Shown: in pieces, positions 1-8,249 of the stretch
How the letters are laid out: the number at the start of each line of letters is the position of its first letter
Numbering within the stretch: position 1 is the stretch's first letter
DNA from: Flavobacteriaceae bacterium
GTDB taxonomy: Bacteria; Bacteroidota; Bacteroidia; Flavobacteriales; Flavobacteriaceae
DNA: 64,000 bases
Reading direction: 5' to 3'
NCBI GenBank assembly: GCA_014075215.1
Contig: CP046177.1
Span: 1,436,501-1,500,500, forward strand
Made by a program: the position numbers and the translations under genes
The notes under the pieces: generated by a model
Database searches by the model: none
What the model saw: the letters and a program-made list of their open reading frames with translations, nothing else
Told to the model about the DNA's origin: nothing

Positions 1-375
1 AGACTTGCCATCTTGTTTGACAATATAGTTGTCCAAATCTTTATTGGTGGTTAATGAGTCAATTGATTTGGCAATTTCCTCCAGTTCCTGACCTCTGTTT
101 ACATCATGGTTTCCCTCACAAATAATGACATTATTCATAGGGATATTTAATACATGGGCAATACGTTTTAACAAAACTTCACTAGCTTTATGAAAATGAT
201 CTAAGTTATTACCATCGTTAACTAGATCTCCTGTGAAAAAAATAAAGTCAATCTTAGATTCTTGATCCTTTAAAGAATGAGATAATGCGTCCAAAAGTCT
301 ATTTTGATTAGGGATAGACATTTTATCTTCTTTATAATGAAAATCTGTAAGATGAAGTATTTTTAATTTTGTCAT
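1..375 (-). CDS. Metallophosphoesterase, N-terminal part (runs off the left edge)
   Basis: A reading frame opens with ATG at 375 and stays open to the window edge, giving about 125 residues. The start carries the calcineurin-type metallophosphoesterase signatures in order: a D-x-H (LTDFHYK) near residue 10, a GDLVND block near residue 52 and a GNHD block near residue 88. These residues coordinate the two catalytic metal ions in this superfamily. No signal peptide is visible, so a cytoplasmic phosphoesterase is likely; the substrate cannot be inferred. The IS4 element inserted just upstream (453-1662) separates it from any original promoter beyond about 80 bp. Confidence 0.85.
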   Translation of the reverse strand, partial: MTKLKILHLTDFHYKEDKMSIPNQNRLLDALSHSLKDQESKIDFIFFTGDLVNDGNNLDHFHKASEVLLKRIAHVLNIPMNNVIICEGNHDVNRGQELEEIAKSIDSLTTNKDLDNYIVKQDGKS

Positions 376-452
376 TTGTGTTTATTTATTTCTCTGCTTA
401 GAGGATTCTCAAAAAATCACATGAAAAGGTTTGAAAATTTAATGACAAATAT

Positions 453-1547
453 CTAAGTACATGACAAAAATTTAGTCAAGTTCATATTGTTTTGATTTAC
501 AGGGTTTAATAGCACAGAAGCGATATAATCTAATCCATATTTGAATATGCTTTTAGCCATTCTTCCATGCTTTTTTATTTTGATAGGCTTAATCTGATGT
601 AAATATATACCAACTTTGTAACACCATACGAAAGCCATCATTACAAACAGTACTAATTTTTCAATACGCTTAATATCTTGCAGGTGTGTGTTTTCAATAT
701 CAAAGCCACTGGCTTTCATTGCTTTAAAACACATCTCTATCTGCCATCGTTCTTTGTATTGTTCAAAGGCCTTATCAGGAGCGTTGAACGATACAATGAT
801 TAAGAAATCAGGCTTTCCATTTTTTGGGTACAACTTGCATCCGGAAAGGAAACAAAGCTGACCATTAACACGTACAATTTTAGGATAATACACAAACTCA
901 TTGATCTTATGTGGATTAAACAAGTGAAATACTTTGATGGTTTTGTTCTTATCAGGAAGCTCTACCTTAAAGTTGTTTCGAATGCGGATATAATATTTGA
1001 TTCCATTTGTATTCAAGAAATCCAACCAATGATTACCTACAAACTCTCTATCGGCTACAATGGATTTAATAACATCTTTGCCAAAAAGTCTTATGAAACG
1101 ATTCACAAGATCAATACGCTCCTGACTGTTAGAGTTCCCTGGCTTATCTAACATAGTAAATAACAATGGGAAGGCAACACCTTTATAGACAACTCCCAAC
1201 TTAAAAATGTTGATGTTGGTCTGACCAAACTTCCAATTGGTCCTATCAATACTCAAGATCAATCCCTCTTGCTTAGGAAGGAGACTAAATATAAGACGAG
1301 CGATCAAATCTCCATCCAACGAATAATCAGCAATAAATCTTTGAATACGTCTGAGTGATGACTTCGAATCTACTGAGGTCTCAAAAGCGTTGGCTACCTT
1401 TTCAAAGGTAACTGTCTGTACCTTACAGAGGGCGATAATGAAATGTGATATGAGTTTGATTCTTGCCAAATTGATCTTACCTTGGAAATGAGAACTTAAA
1501 ACTGAATTTAATTCACTACTTTTAGTGGAAGCATTGGTTTTTTTCAT
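453..1547 (-). CDS. IS4-family DDE transposase (copy 1)
   Basis: This 364-residue protein catalyses cut-and-paste transposition of the enclosing element. Near residue 270 it has the IS4 signature Y-(2)-R-(3)-E-(6)-K (YKERWQIEMCFKAMK), which contains the third acidic catalytic residue. An earlier Asp (SIDRTNWKFG) and a second Asp (VADREF) are candidates for the other two. It appears identical in residue sequence to copy 3. The frame is intact, so the copy may be active. The start is the ATG at 1547, about 115 bp inside the right end; the stop overlaps the terminal repeat. Confidence 0.95.
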   Translation of the reverse strand: MKKTNASTKSSELNSVLSSHFQGKINLARIKLISHFIIALCKVQTVTFEKVANAFETSVDSKSSLRRIQRFIADYSLDGDLIARLIFSLLPKQEGLILSIDRTNWKFGQTNINIFKLGVVYKGVAFPLLFTMLDKPGNSNSQERIDLVNRFIRLFGKDVIKSIVADREFVGNHWLDFLNTNGIKYYIRIRNNFKVELPDKNKTIKVFHLFNPHKINEFVYYPKIVRVNGQLCFLSGCKLYPKNGKPDFLIIVSFNAPDKAFEQYKERWQIEMCFKAMKASGFDIENTHLQDIKRIEKLVLFVMMAFVWCYKVGIYLHQIKPIKIKKHGRMAKSIFKYGLDYIASVLLNPVNQNNMNLTKFLSCT

Positions 1548-1662
1548 TAGAAAAATGAGTGATGTTATTCTTCTAATATACTGAAAATCAATGCTTTATT
1601 TTAATTATTTAACATTTAATTTACTGATAATCAATTAATTATATTTTTTGTCATGTACTAAA
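453..1662 (-). mobile_element. IS4-family insertion sequence, copy 1 (complete, 1210 bp)
   Basis: The ends are imperfect inverted repeats sharing AGTACATGACAAAAA; the outer bases differ (CTA on the left, TTT on the right read inward). The element is bounded by the 9-bp direct repeat GACAAATAT at 444-452 and 1663-1671, a clean target duplication. Copies 2 and 3 lie at 38285-39495 and 55006-56215. A 9-bp duplication is within the range known for IS4 family members. The transposase stop codon forms the last bases of the left end. Confidence 0.95.
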
Positions 1663-1671
1663 GACAAATAT

Positions 1672-1895
1672 AATATTATTGATATTTACAGAGCTCAATA
1701 AATAGCAGTTTCACAAATGAAAGGCACCTTATGACTTATTCAGCATAATAAAACTTTAAAATTCAAAAGCCTTTCAAAAATTAATTCAAATTTGAATTTT
1801 TGTTTTTGATTATTTGAATGATTTATACAATTCCCAAGTCATTTTAAGGGTCAATACTTATTGATATTAGAGGATAAAAAACATAGAATTTTTTC
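1672..1895. other. Intergenic spacer, no gene seen
   Basis: AT-rich spacer between the IS4 right end and the MITE-like repeat. I see no credible frame, RNA gene or strong hairpin in it. Confidence 0.5.
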
Positions 1896-2055
1896 TATAG
1901 CCAGACCAATATAAAATGTCATCATTTAAAGTACTACTGATTTTAGAGTCAAGAATCAACACTGTCTTAATACTTAATTCCAGTAGCGTAGCGATCTTGT
2001 TTAAAATTTATTTAAAGACCTTAATTTATACCAAGTTATTTTGATTTGGCTATAG
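1896..2055 (-). repeat. CTATAGCC-type MITE-like repeat, copy A
   Basis: A 160-bp sequence whose ends are inverted repeats (CTATAGCCAGACCAATATAA at the left; the right end reads CTATAGCCAAATCAAAATAA on the other strand). In reverse orientation it matches the 159-bp sequence at 23674-23832 over its length, and part of 16010-16106. It has no coding capacity. Size, terminal repeats and dispersal suggest a miniature inverted-repeat element, but I found no clear target duplication. Confidence 0.7.
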
Positions 2056-2175
2056 TAGAAGCAATCTTGCGCGAAAATATTTAAAATGAATATCTGAATT
2101 CCAGTCAAATATTTTCATATCTTCTACCAAAGAAGTTGGTTTGATTTTTGCTATCTTTGAGATAAATAAAGCGTG

Positions 2176-2376
2176 ATGACAATTATAACGATTAAAGATA
2201 GTGGAAAAATTAAAAAAACTGCTTTTGCTTCATTTGAAGAACTAGCTGAGTTTTTATTTGAAAAATTTGGCTATGGCACACTACTACCACTTGATGAAAC
2301 GGAGTTAACCAATTCCCAAAAAAAACGCATGGAGAAAGCTCTTAAAACTCCTAAATCAGACATGCTTAATCTTTGA
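2176..2376 (+). CDS. Putative type II antitoxin
   Basis: A 66-residue protein directly upstream of a RelE/ParE-like toxin gene; the stop codon (2374-2376) is two bases before the toxin ATG. It is rich in Lys, Glu and Leu with no membrane segment. The N-terminus (ITIKDSGKIKKTAFASFEEL) could form a short beta-helix unit. No named antitoxin domain is recognised; the call rests on size and gene order. ATG at 2176 is preferred over GTG at 2173. A TATCTTTG motif about 20 bp upstream (2152-2159) resembles the Bacteroidetes -7 promoter element. Confidence 0.6.
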   Translation: MTIITIKDSGKIKKTAFASFEELAEFLFEKFGYGTLLPLDETELTNSQKKRMEKALKTPKSDMLNL

Positions 2377-2378
2377 TT

Positions 2379-2621
2379 ATGAATGTCTATGAATTAGACA
2401 AGCAGGTTCTTGATTATCTCCAAAAACGAAATCTAATCTCTCGCTATAAGAAAGCTAAAGAGTATTTGAAAAAGGATCAACTTAAAGCCGTACAGTTTAA
2501 GAAAAGGAAACCTTATACCGAGGGTAAATATTACTTCCGCATCACTCGAAAATATAGGGCTATCGGTGTGTTTGACGGTGAAGATTTCATTGTGACTGAT
2601 ATTTCAGATCATCAGGAATAA
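2379..2621 (+). CDS. RelE/ParE-family toxin
   Basis: An 80-residue basic protein with the layout of the RelE/ParE/YoeB fold: an N-terminal helical stretch (VYELDKQVLDYLQKRN), a basic middle, and a C-terminal strand pair YYFRITRKYRAIG followed by FIVTDISDHQE. Family members cleave mRNA on the ribosome or poison gyrase; I cannot decide which applies here. The ATG at 2379 gives a two-base gap from the antitoxin, the normal order for such modules. The module sits beside an IS and a MITE in an accessory stretch. Confidence 0.75.
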   Translation: MNVYELDKQVLDYLQKRNLISRYKKAKEYLKKDQLKAVQFKKRKPYTEGKYYFRITRKYRAIGVFDGEDFIVTDISDHQE

Positions 2622-2797
2622 AGTAGGTATATAAATAAATGCCCGATAAAAAGACAAATTAAGAAGCTGACAGATACAAGTCCTTTAGAGTCAAGGCAAG
2701 GTAAATAAAAACAAAAGGGCATAAAAAACAACTAACTCTTTGAAATTCAAATCTATGTGGTCAGATAATTGACTAAGAGGGGGAGCTCAGAAAATCA

Positions 2798-2829
2798 AAG
2801 AGTTACAAAATATTTTGTAACTCTTTTTT
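2798..2829 (+). terminator. Rho-independent terminator-like hairpin
   Basis: AAGAGTTACAAAA and TTTTGTAACTCTT form a near-perfect stem with almost no loop, followed by a T tract. It lies 180 bp after the toxin stop and faces the end of the minus-strand VCBS gene, so it could act in both directions. The stretch 2622-2797 before it holds no frame I can support. Confidence 0.7.
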
Positions 2830-2871
2830 ATTTGCACTCAAAGATTAACACTTCCTAAAGGAAAGAGTTTT

Positions 2872-4693
2872 TTAATTATTGATCCAGACTGTGTTAGCTC
2901 CATTATTAGTTATAAATGCGTCTAGGTCGCCATCCCCGTCTAAATCACCCAAAGAAACGTCATAGCTAAATCCACTTCCTAAGGATTGACCACTATCCGA
3001 TAAAATTCCAGTACCATCGTTGAAAAAGACTTTATTAGAGTCACCGTTAAATCTTGATATAAAGGCATCTAAATCGCCATCGCCATCCAAGTCAGCAAGG
3101 ATAATACATGTAGTTCTTGCATTTGTTAATATAGATTGACCACTATCTGAAAAAGAACCTGATCCATTATTAATCCAAATTGAACTTGAGGTATTATTAC
3201 TAAAACTAACTATCATAGCATCTGAATCACCATCTCCATCCACATCACCCAAAGATATATTGCCAAATGCCGTGCTTCTCAACGATTGACCACTATCTGT
3301 AAATCACCATTACCATTATTGAGCCAAACTTTACTAGATACAAAATGATTCACTACAAAGGCATCTATATCTCCGTCTGCATCCAAATCATCAAGAGAGA
3401 TTCCGTAACTACTACTATTTCCAAGAGACTGTCCGCTATCCGTAAAGTTACCACTACCGTCGTTCAGCCATAACTTATTTGTTTGATTAATAGAATTAGC
3501 TATATATGCGTCTAAATCACCGTCTCCATCTAGATCAGCTAGGGAGACATCTTCACTATACGCATTTCCTCCCAATAACTGTCCACTATCAGTGAAAGTT
3601 CCGTCTCCATTATTAACCCAAACTTTATTAGGTTCTGCATCTGCATTGGTAAAGGAGTTGTAGGTGTTCGCTACAAAAGCATCTAAATCACCATCTCCGT
3701 CCAAGTCTCCAAGGGCAATAGTGCTGCTTGAAGAATTCCCCAGCGATTGACCACTATCTGTAAAGTTACCACTACCGTCATTCAACCAAACTTTATTAGG
3801 TTGGTTAAGTAAATTGGCAATAAACGCATCTAAATCACCGTCTCCATCTAAATCTCCTAAAGCGACAGAATGGCTAGTTGAACTTCCTAAATACTGACTA
3901 CTATTTGTAAAAATACTAGGGAAGGAGTAATACCTCCTACAGGCGCGTTTACATTCCAGTCTTCAGACTCAATGGTAAAAGGCACTAAGGTGAGAGATAC
4001 ATTTACGTCTGAGGTAACTGGAACCAACTTCAAGGCATTTATAGTAGTGGTTGTAATACTTACCTCATTAGTTAATGTTTGTCCAAACAAACTTTCTTTT
4101 ATCTCAATATCTCCTGTAGTACCACCGGGTATGTAGAGATAATAAAATCCTTGAGCTTGATCTAATGAAAAGTCATAATCCGTACCATCTACAGTAAAAG
4201 TTGGAGTTACACTGTTATCAATCAAATAAGGGTCAAGCAATACCATTCCGTAAGTGGTATTGGCAGTAAGAACTAGTGTCATATCATCACTTAAAGTAAA
4301 ACTCTCAGAAGCATAGACAGGTACATACGGTACCGGAGTATTTTCGCCCATACTTAAAGATACATCGTACTGACCATTGATAAAGGTTTTTGTCAATCCG
4401 TTGGTAGCAAAATCTGCCATATCTATGGTGAAAGTACTATCAATACTATTAACCGTGGAGGTATTAATAAACGTTAATGTACTGGAACCCCCAAAGATAT
4501 GATTCCATGACACATCATTTGCAGATCTGGCTGATCTTCCAGATGCTGCATTTGCATCAGAAAAGCCTACGGCTGAAATTTCCATACCTACTTGACTTGA
4601 TGCATCATCAGCAAAAATGATGTTATCTTTCTTAGAACAACTTGATATTATCATTGCTGATATTATCATAAATAATAAAGGTCTTTTAAACAT
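2872..4693 (-). pseudogene. FG-GAP/VCBS-repeat lipoprotein, broken by two frameshifts
   Basis: Read from 4693, the first frame (268 codons) starts with a lipoprotein signal ending in SSC-SKKD, so the mature protein would be surface anchored. Near 3900 the frame jumps to one running to 3279, and near 3298 it jumps again to a frame ending at 2872. Across the jumps there are seven repeats of about 47 residues, each with a calcium-binding D-x-D-x-DGD-x-D core (LGDLDGDGDLDAF) and a NDGSGNFTDSGQSLG linker, as in integrin-like FG-GAP/VCBS propeller blades. At the second jump one T is missing from a GATTTTACAGAT-like context (compare FTDSGQ in other repeats). No T9SS tail follows the last blade. It may be a dead gene, a phase-variable one or a sequencing artefact. 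Confidence 0.85.
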
Positions 4694-5204
4694 AATAAAT
4701 TAGATTTTAATGATGCCCTACTTTGTTATTAGGGAGTTTTCGGGTCAAATTCTTCTCCTTTTATTGTTGTTTTAACAGATTTTGTATAATTAGTACCTCA
4801 TATTTACTTTTTAAAGATTTCATACTTCGTTGATTAAACATTTAATTTTCTTTATAACTCTATGTAAGTAAAAATAATTTTCTTTATAACTCTATGTAAG
4901 TAAAAACGTGACAAAAAAAAATGTCACTTTTGCCTACTTTTATTTAATAACTGGTATTACACAATAAAATTTAAAGAAATATTGATGTTAAAACCTTATA
5001 ATTTTATGGTTTTCAATGCTTTAAATAAATTAATATCAATTTGCTTTAGGCTATCTGTTTTAACCTCAAAACCAGATACAAATGTTGACAAACGTTAAAA
5101 AATAGAGGTTATCACAGTTTTTTTGTTAAAATTCGAAATACGATACCATTGAGTGCATAATACCGGTTAATAAAATAAATATTACTTTAGTGTATTATAT
5201 ACTT
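4694..5204. other. Divergent spacer between the VCBS lipoprotein and the sigma-factor operon
   Basis: About 500 bp of AT-rich DNA holding a 32-bp tandem duplication (4843-4906, listed separately). I see no small gene here. It should contain the promoters of both flanking operons, but no convincing -33/-7 pair was identified. Confidence 0.5.
4843..4906. repeat. 32-bp perfect tandem duplication
   Basis: Two adjacent 32-bp units (4843-4874 and 4875-4906), each beginning TAATTTTC and ending GTAAGTAAAA, appear identical. The pair lies about 150 bp upstream of the VCBS lipoprotein start. Confidence 0.9.
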
Positions 5205-5792
5205 ATGAAATTGCCCCTACCAAACAAAAATCAAACAGTAGCGTTTAAAAATTTTGGATTGACTCAATTGGAGTTTGAAATCATGCTTGAAGACATGAAA
5301 ATGGGAAATGAAACTTTGTTTGAAAAGATATTTCTATCTCAATTTGAAGAGACCATTACCTATTTAATGCATCGCTATAAAGTACACTATGCCCAAGCTT
5401 ATGATGTTACCATGGATACTTTATTACAGTTTAGAATAAGACTCCTAGGCGGAAAGATAACCTATGGTAATATGCGCTTCCTATTTACACAAATGGCAAG
5501 TCAAGTATTATTAGATACTTTTAAAACCAAAGAAACCTCTTTGGAAAATATTAATCATATCTTAACTGAGAACAAAATGGAAAGTAACGAATTGTTATTA
5601 GATTATCTCAATAAAGTATGGGATATGCTTAGTGAAAAATGCCAACAACTATTAAAGAATTACTATTACAACAAAATCCCTTTAAATAAAATTGCAATAA
5701 TGTCTAGAGAATCTGACCAAACCCTAAGAAAACGAAAGCAACGTTGTCTAGAAACATTAAGAACAAGTTTTATGAAATATTACAACGCATAA
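5205..5792 (+). CDS. ECF-type RNA polymerase sigma factor
   Basis: A 195-residue protein from ATG 5205 (a GTG at 5190 is an alternative). Residues about 38-110 (FEKIFLSQFEETITYLMHR ... LFTQMASQVLLDTFK) fit a divergent sigma-70 region 2. Residues about 135-195 (DMLSEKCQQLLKNYYY ... LRKRKQRCLETL) fit region 4, ending in the helix-turn-helix typical of short ECF sigma factors. It would direct RNA polymerase to a special promoter set. A small gene follows nine bases after its stop, and the divergent VCBS surface lipoprotein is a possible target by position only. No anti-sigma factor with a visible transmembrane helix is left beside it. Confidence 0.75.
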   Translation: MKLPLPNKNQTVAFKNFGLTQLEFEIMLEDMKMGNETLFEKIFLSQFEETITYLMHRYKVHYAQAYDVTMDTLLQFRIRLLGGKITYGNMRFLFTQMASQVLLDTFKTKETSLENINHILTENKMESNELLLDYLNKVWDMLSEKCQQLLKNYYYNKIPLNKIAIMSRESDQTLRKRKQRCLETLRTSFMKYYNA

Positions 5793-5801
5793 CTAAATGT
5801 G

Positions 5802-6014
5802 ATGATGAATGGTATAGAAAAATACACAAAAAGTAATACCTCTAATGAAGAACTAGAAGTTATAAGCGAGCAGTTCATTCAACAAAAATTTAATCGTGAA
5901 AAGAAAAAGATTGGGAAGAGAAGCTCAAAAAACTACAGATTTAGTAAAGTACCCAATAAAAAAACAAAAAGTTACGGTTCGATAGTAGCTTGCTCAGGGG
6001 ACCTAATTTATTAG
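5802..6014 (+). CDS. Small basic protein, possible truncated anti-sigma partner
   Basis: A 70-residue frame starting nine bases after the sigma factor stop. The N-terminal half (NGIEKYTKSNTSNEELEVIS) resembles the short acidic start of membrane proteins often encoded after ECF sigma genes in Bacteroidetes, but the expected transmembrane segment and periplasmic part are missing. The second half is Lys/Arg/Ser rich and ends just before a hairpin. I think it is either a remnant or an unknown small protein. Confidence 0.4.
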   Translation: MMNGIEKYTKSNTSNEELEVISEQFIQQKFNREKKKIGKRSSKNYRFSKVPNKKTKSYGSIVACSGDLIY

Positions 6015-6023
6015 TTAAGATGC

Positions 6024-6067
6024 TACCACATTTGTTACTAAAAAAATACTTTTACAGTAAATGTGGT
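6024..6067 (+). terminator. Hairpin after the sigma-factor operon
   Basis: TACCACATTT (6024-6033) pairs with AAATGTGGTA (6058-6067) around an A-rich loop containing further partial pairing. It lies ten bases after the stop of the small gene. The downstream T tract is weak, so termination is probable rather than certain. Confidence 0.55.
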
Positions 6068-6187
6068 AAAAACTAGGTATATCATATCCTGTTTCTTATC
6101 AAATAAAATAGGGTATTTTATAACTTATTGATCTCAATCAGGATATAGTGAGGTATCGTGGTAAATCTCGTAACTAATTGATAATCA

Positions 6188-7600
6188 TTACTTCCCGATA
6201 CAAAAATTCGAAAAAATATGCCCCAGTATATCTTTGTCCACATCATAGTCGCCGGTAATGGTTCCCAGGTGGCGAAGACATTCGCGAATGTCAATAGCAA
6301 ATAAATCGGTAGAGATGTTCCGGTCAATGCTTTTTTGAACAGAGCTAATGGCCGTAAGTGCATGGTTCAAAGCCTCAAAATGACGTGAGTTGGTTACAAT
6401 GGTTTCATTATTGCTCAATGCTCCCATATCTACCAATGAGGTTAATTCGGATTTTAATGTATCTATCCCCATATTTTCTTTTGCGGAAAGTAAAAGAATA
6501 CCGGGAAATTCGGCAGTGAGGCGTAACTTCTCTTCCCCGGACAGCAAATCTACCTTATTGGCTATGACAAGTAAACGTTTGTTTGGAAAACGATTTTTAA
6601 TTTCCTTAATCTCATCCTTAAACTTCAAACCTTGAACCTTGAACCTTGAACCTTGAACTTTAAACTTTTCTGAATTAGTGAGGAAAATAATCAACTGCGC
6701 ATTCTCTGCTTTTTCATAAGCTTTTTGTATACCTATACTTTCAACCGCATCTTTGGTTTCACGGATGCCCGCGGTGTCTGTAAACCGAAATCGAACCCCT
6801 TCTATGTTTATTTCATCTTCAATAGCATCTCTGGTGGTTCCGGCAATATCGGAAACAATGGCTTTTTCTTCATTCAACAGCGCATTCAACAGGGTAGATT
6901 TCCCTACATTAGGCGCGCCTATAATGGCTACCGGAATTCCGTTTTTCACAGCATTTCCAAAGGCAAAAGAATCTGTAAGTCGTTTTAAGACCGAGCGTAT
7001 TTTGATAACCAGCTCTTGAAATTGGGCTCTGTTTGCAAATTCCACATCTTCGCCGGAAAAATCCAGTTCCAATTCTATCAATGCTGCAAAATCTAATAAC
7101 TGACCTCGTAATACCTGCAATTCACGGGCAATACCTCCCCGCATTTGCCGGATGGCTACCTGATGAGAAGCCGCAGAATCGGAAGCAATTACATCCGCAA
7201 CGGCCTCTGCCCGGGAAAGATCCATTTTCCCATTCAAAAAAGCACGCATGGTAAACTCACCGTGAGTTGCCATCCTGCAACCGTTTTCTAAAAAAAGACG
7301 AATGATTTCATGCTGTATAAAACTCGATCCGTGACATGAAATTTCTACGGTATCTTCGCCGGTATAAGAATGCGGAGCTCTGAAAACAGTTACCAGTACT
7401 TCATCTATCATCCGGCCTTTATTAAGAACATGCCCCAAAAGAACAGTATGGGTTTTTTGCTTGTTAAGATCTTTATTCCGAACAGATTGAAACAATTTGG
7501 AAACCACAGGGATCACCCCTTTTCCGGAAAGGCGAATTACAGCAATGGCACCAACACCCGAAGAGGTAGCCAATGCAATAATAGGATCATCTGGAATCAT
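6188..7600 (-). CDS. mnmE: tRNA uridine-5-carboxymethylaminomethyl GTPase MnmE
   Basis: A 470-residue protein which, with MnmG, installs the cmnm5 modification on wobble uridine 34 of several tRNAs. The N-terminal folate-binding domain begins MIPDDPIIALAT; the frame stays open upstream but ATG 7600 matches the family start. The G domain shows G1 GAPNVGKST near residue 225, DIAGTTRD, DTAG and NKVD. The C-terminus is the invariant FCIGK with the catalytic Cys. Between G3 and G4 (residues about 311-328) there is an odd Lys/Phe/Val/Gln/Gly insert made by four CCTTGAA heptamers in the DNA (6630-6657). The stop at 6188 is followed by an AT-rich spacer. Confidence 0.97.
   Translation of the reverse strand: MIPDDPIIALATSSGVGAIAVIRLSGKGVIPVVSKLFQSVRNKDLNKQKTHTVLLGHVLNKGRMIDEVLVTVFRAPHSYTGEDTVEISCHGSSFIQHEIIRLFLENGCRMATHGEFTMRAFLNGKMDLSRAEAVADVIASDSAASHQVAIRQMRGGIARELQVLRGQLLDFAALIELELDFSGEDVEFANRAQFQELVIKIRSVLKRLTDSFAFGNAVKNGIPVAIIGAPNVGKSTLLNALLNEEKAIVSDIAGTTRDAIEDEINIEGVRFRFTDTAGIRETKDAVESIGIQKAYEKAENAQLIIFLTNSEKFKVQGSRFKVQGLKFKDEIKEIKNRFPNKRLLVIANKVDLLSGEEKLRLTAEFPGILLLSAKENMGIDTLKSELTSLVDMGALSNNETIVTNSRHFEALNHALTAISSVQKSIDRNISTDLFAIDIRECLRHLGTITGDYDVDKDILGHIFSNFCIGK
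6630..6657. repeat. Heptamer array inside mnmE
   Basis: Four tandem CCTTGAA units (TTCAAGG on the coding strand), with degenerate flanking units from about 6615 to 6668. They encode repeated KVQGSRF-like residues. Similar TTGAAAC-type strings occur in spacers (for example 22690-22740), so this is a spacer-type repeat that has entered a gene in frame. Confidence 0.85.
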
Positions 7601-7667
7601 GCTGCAAATATAGTTGAAAGTTGGAAAGTTTAAAGATTGAAAGGTTTCAAGCTCCGGGTTTTCAGGT

Positions 7668-8249
7668 TTATCCGTGTACTTTCGCAATCGTCCCTTTTTC
7701 TTTCATAATTTCTGCTTCAAAATTCAGTAAAGAATTCCATTTTTCATGTACGGTTTTCTTGTCCTGATATTGGCGTGCAAAACCGAAAAACACCGTGTAA
7801 TGATTTGCTTCGGAAACCATCAGCTCTTTGTAGAATTTAGAGAGTTCCTCATCTTCTATATTTTCTGAAAACACCTTGAAACGCTCACAACTTCTGGCTT
7901 CAATGAGGGCTGCTACCAGTAAACGCTGAATGAGGGCATCGTTTCTGTCTTTGGTTTTTGGAAAGAAACGGTGTAGTTTTTTTGCATAGTCATTAGATCG
8001 ATCCCTGCCCAGTACAAAACCTCTTTTGACCATGAGTTGATGTACCATTCTAAAATGCTCCATTTCTTCTATGGCAATAGCACTCATCGCTGCTACCAAT
8101 TCGGTTTTTTCGGAATAGTTGATGATAATGGAAACAGCGTTAGATGCTGCTTTTTGTTCTGCAAAAGCATGGTCGGTCATGAGTTGTTGCAGTCCGTTTT
8201 GCGCTACTTCAACCCAAGAAGTTGCCGTTTCAAATTTGAGTCCTAACAT
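7668..8249 (-). CDS. miaE: tRNA-(ms2io6A)-hydroxylase MiaE
   Basis: A 193-residue ferritin-like diiron enzyme that hydroxylates the isopentenyl group of ms2i6A37 in tRNA. The metal ligands are visible in the expected order: E in the first helix (HAFAEQKAASNA), E-x-x-H in IAIEEMEHF, E in EARSCERF and E-x-x-H in SEANHYTVFF. Length and start (ATG 8249) fit the family. It lies 67 bp upstream of mnmE on the same strand, so two tRNA anticodon-loop modification enzymes may be co-transcribed. It follows the broken sulP gene with no gap. Confidence 0.93.
   Translation of the reverse strand: MLGLKFETATSWVEVAQNGLQQLMTDHAFAEQKAASNAVSIIINYSEKTELVAAMSAIAIEEMEHFRMVHQLMVKRGFVLGRDRSNDYAKKLHRFFPKTKDRNDALIQRLLVAALIEARSCERFKVFSENIEDEELSKFYKELMVSEANHYTVFFGFARQYQDKKTVHEKWNSLLNFEAEIMKEKGTIAKVHG

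Noticed and set aside
909..1151. An 80-codon plus-strand frame inside IS4 copy 1, repeated in copies 2 and 3
   Set aside because: It is an antisense shadow of the transposase; its conservation simply follows from the IS copies being near identical.
4843..4906. Two 32-bp units considered as a CRISPR start
   Set aside because: The units are directly adjacent with no spacers and there are no cas genes.
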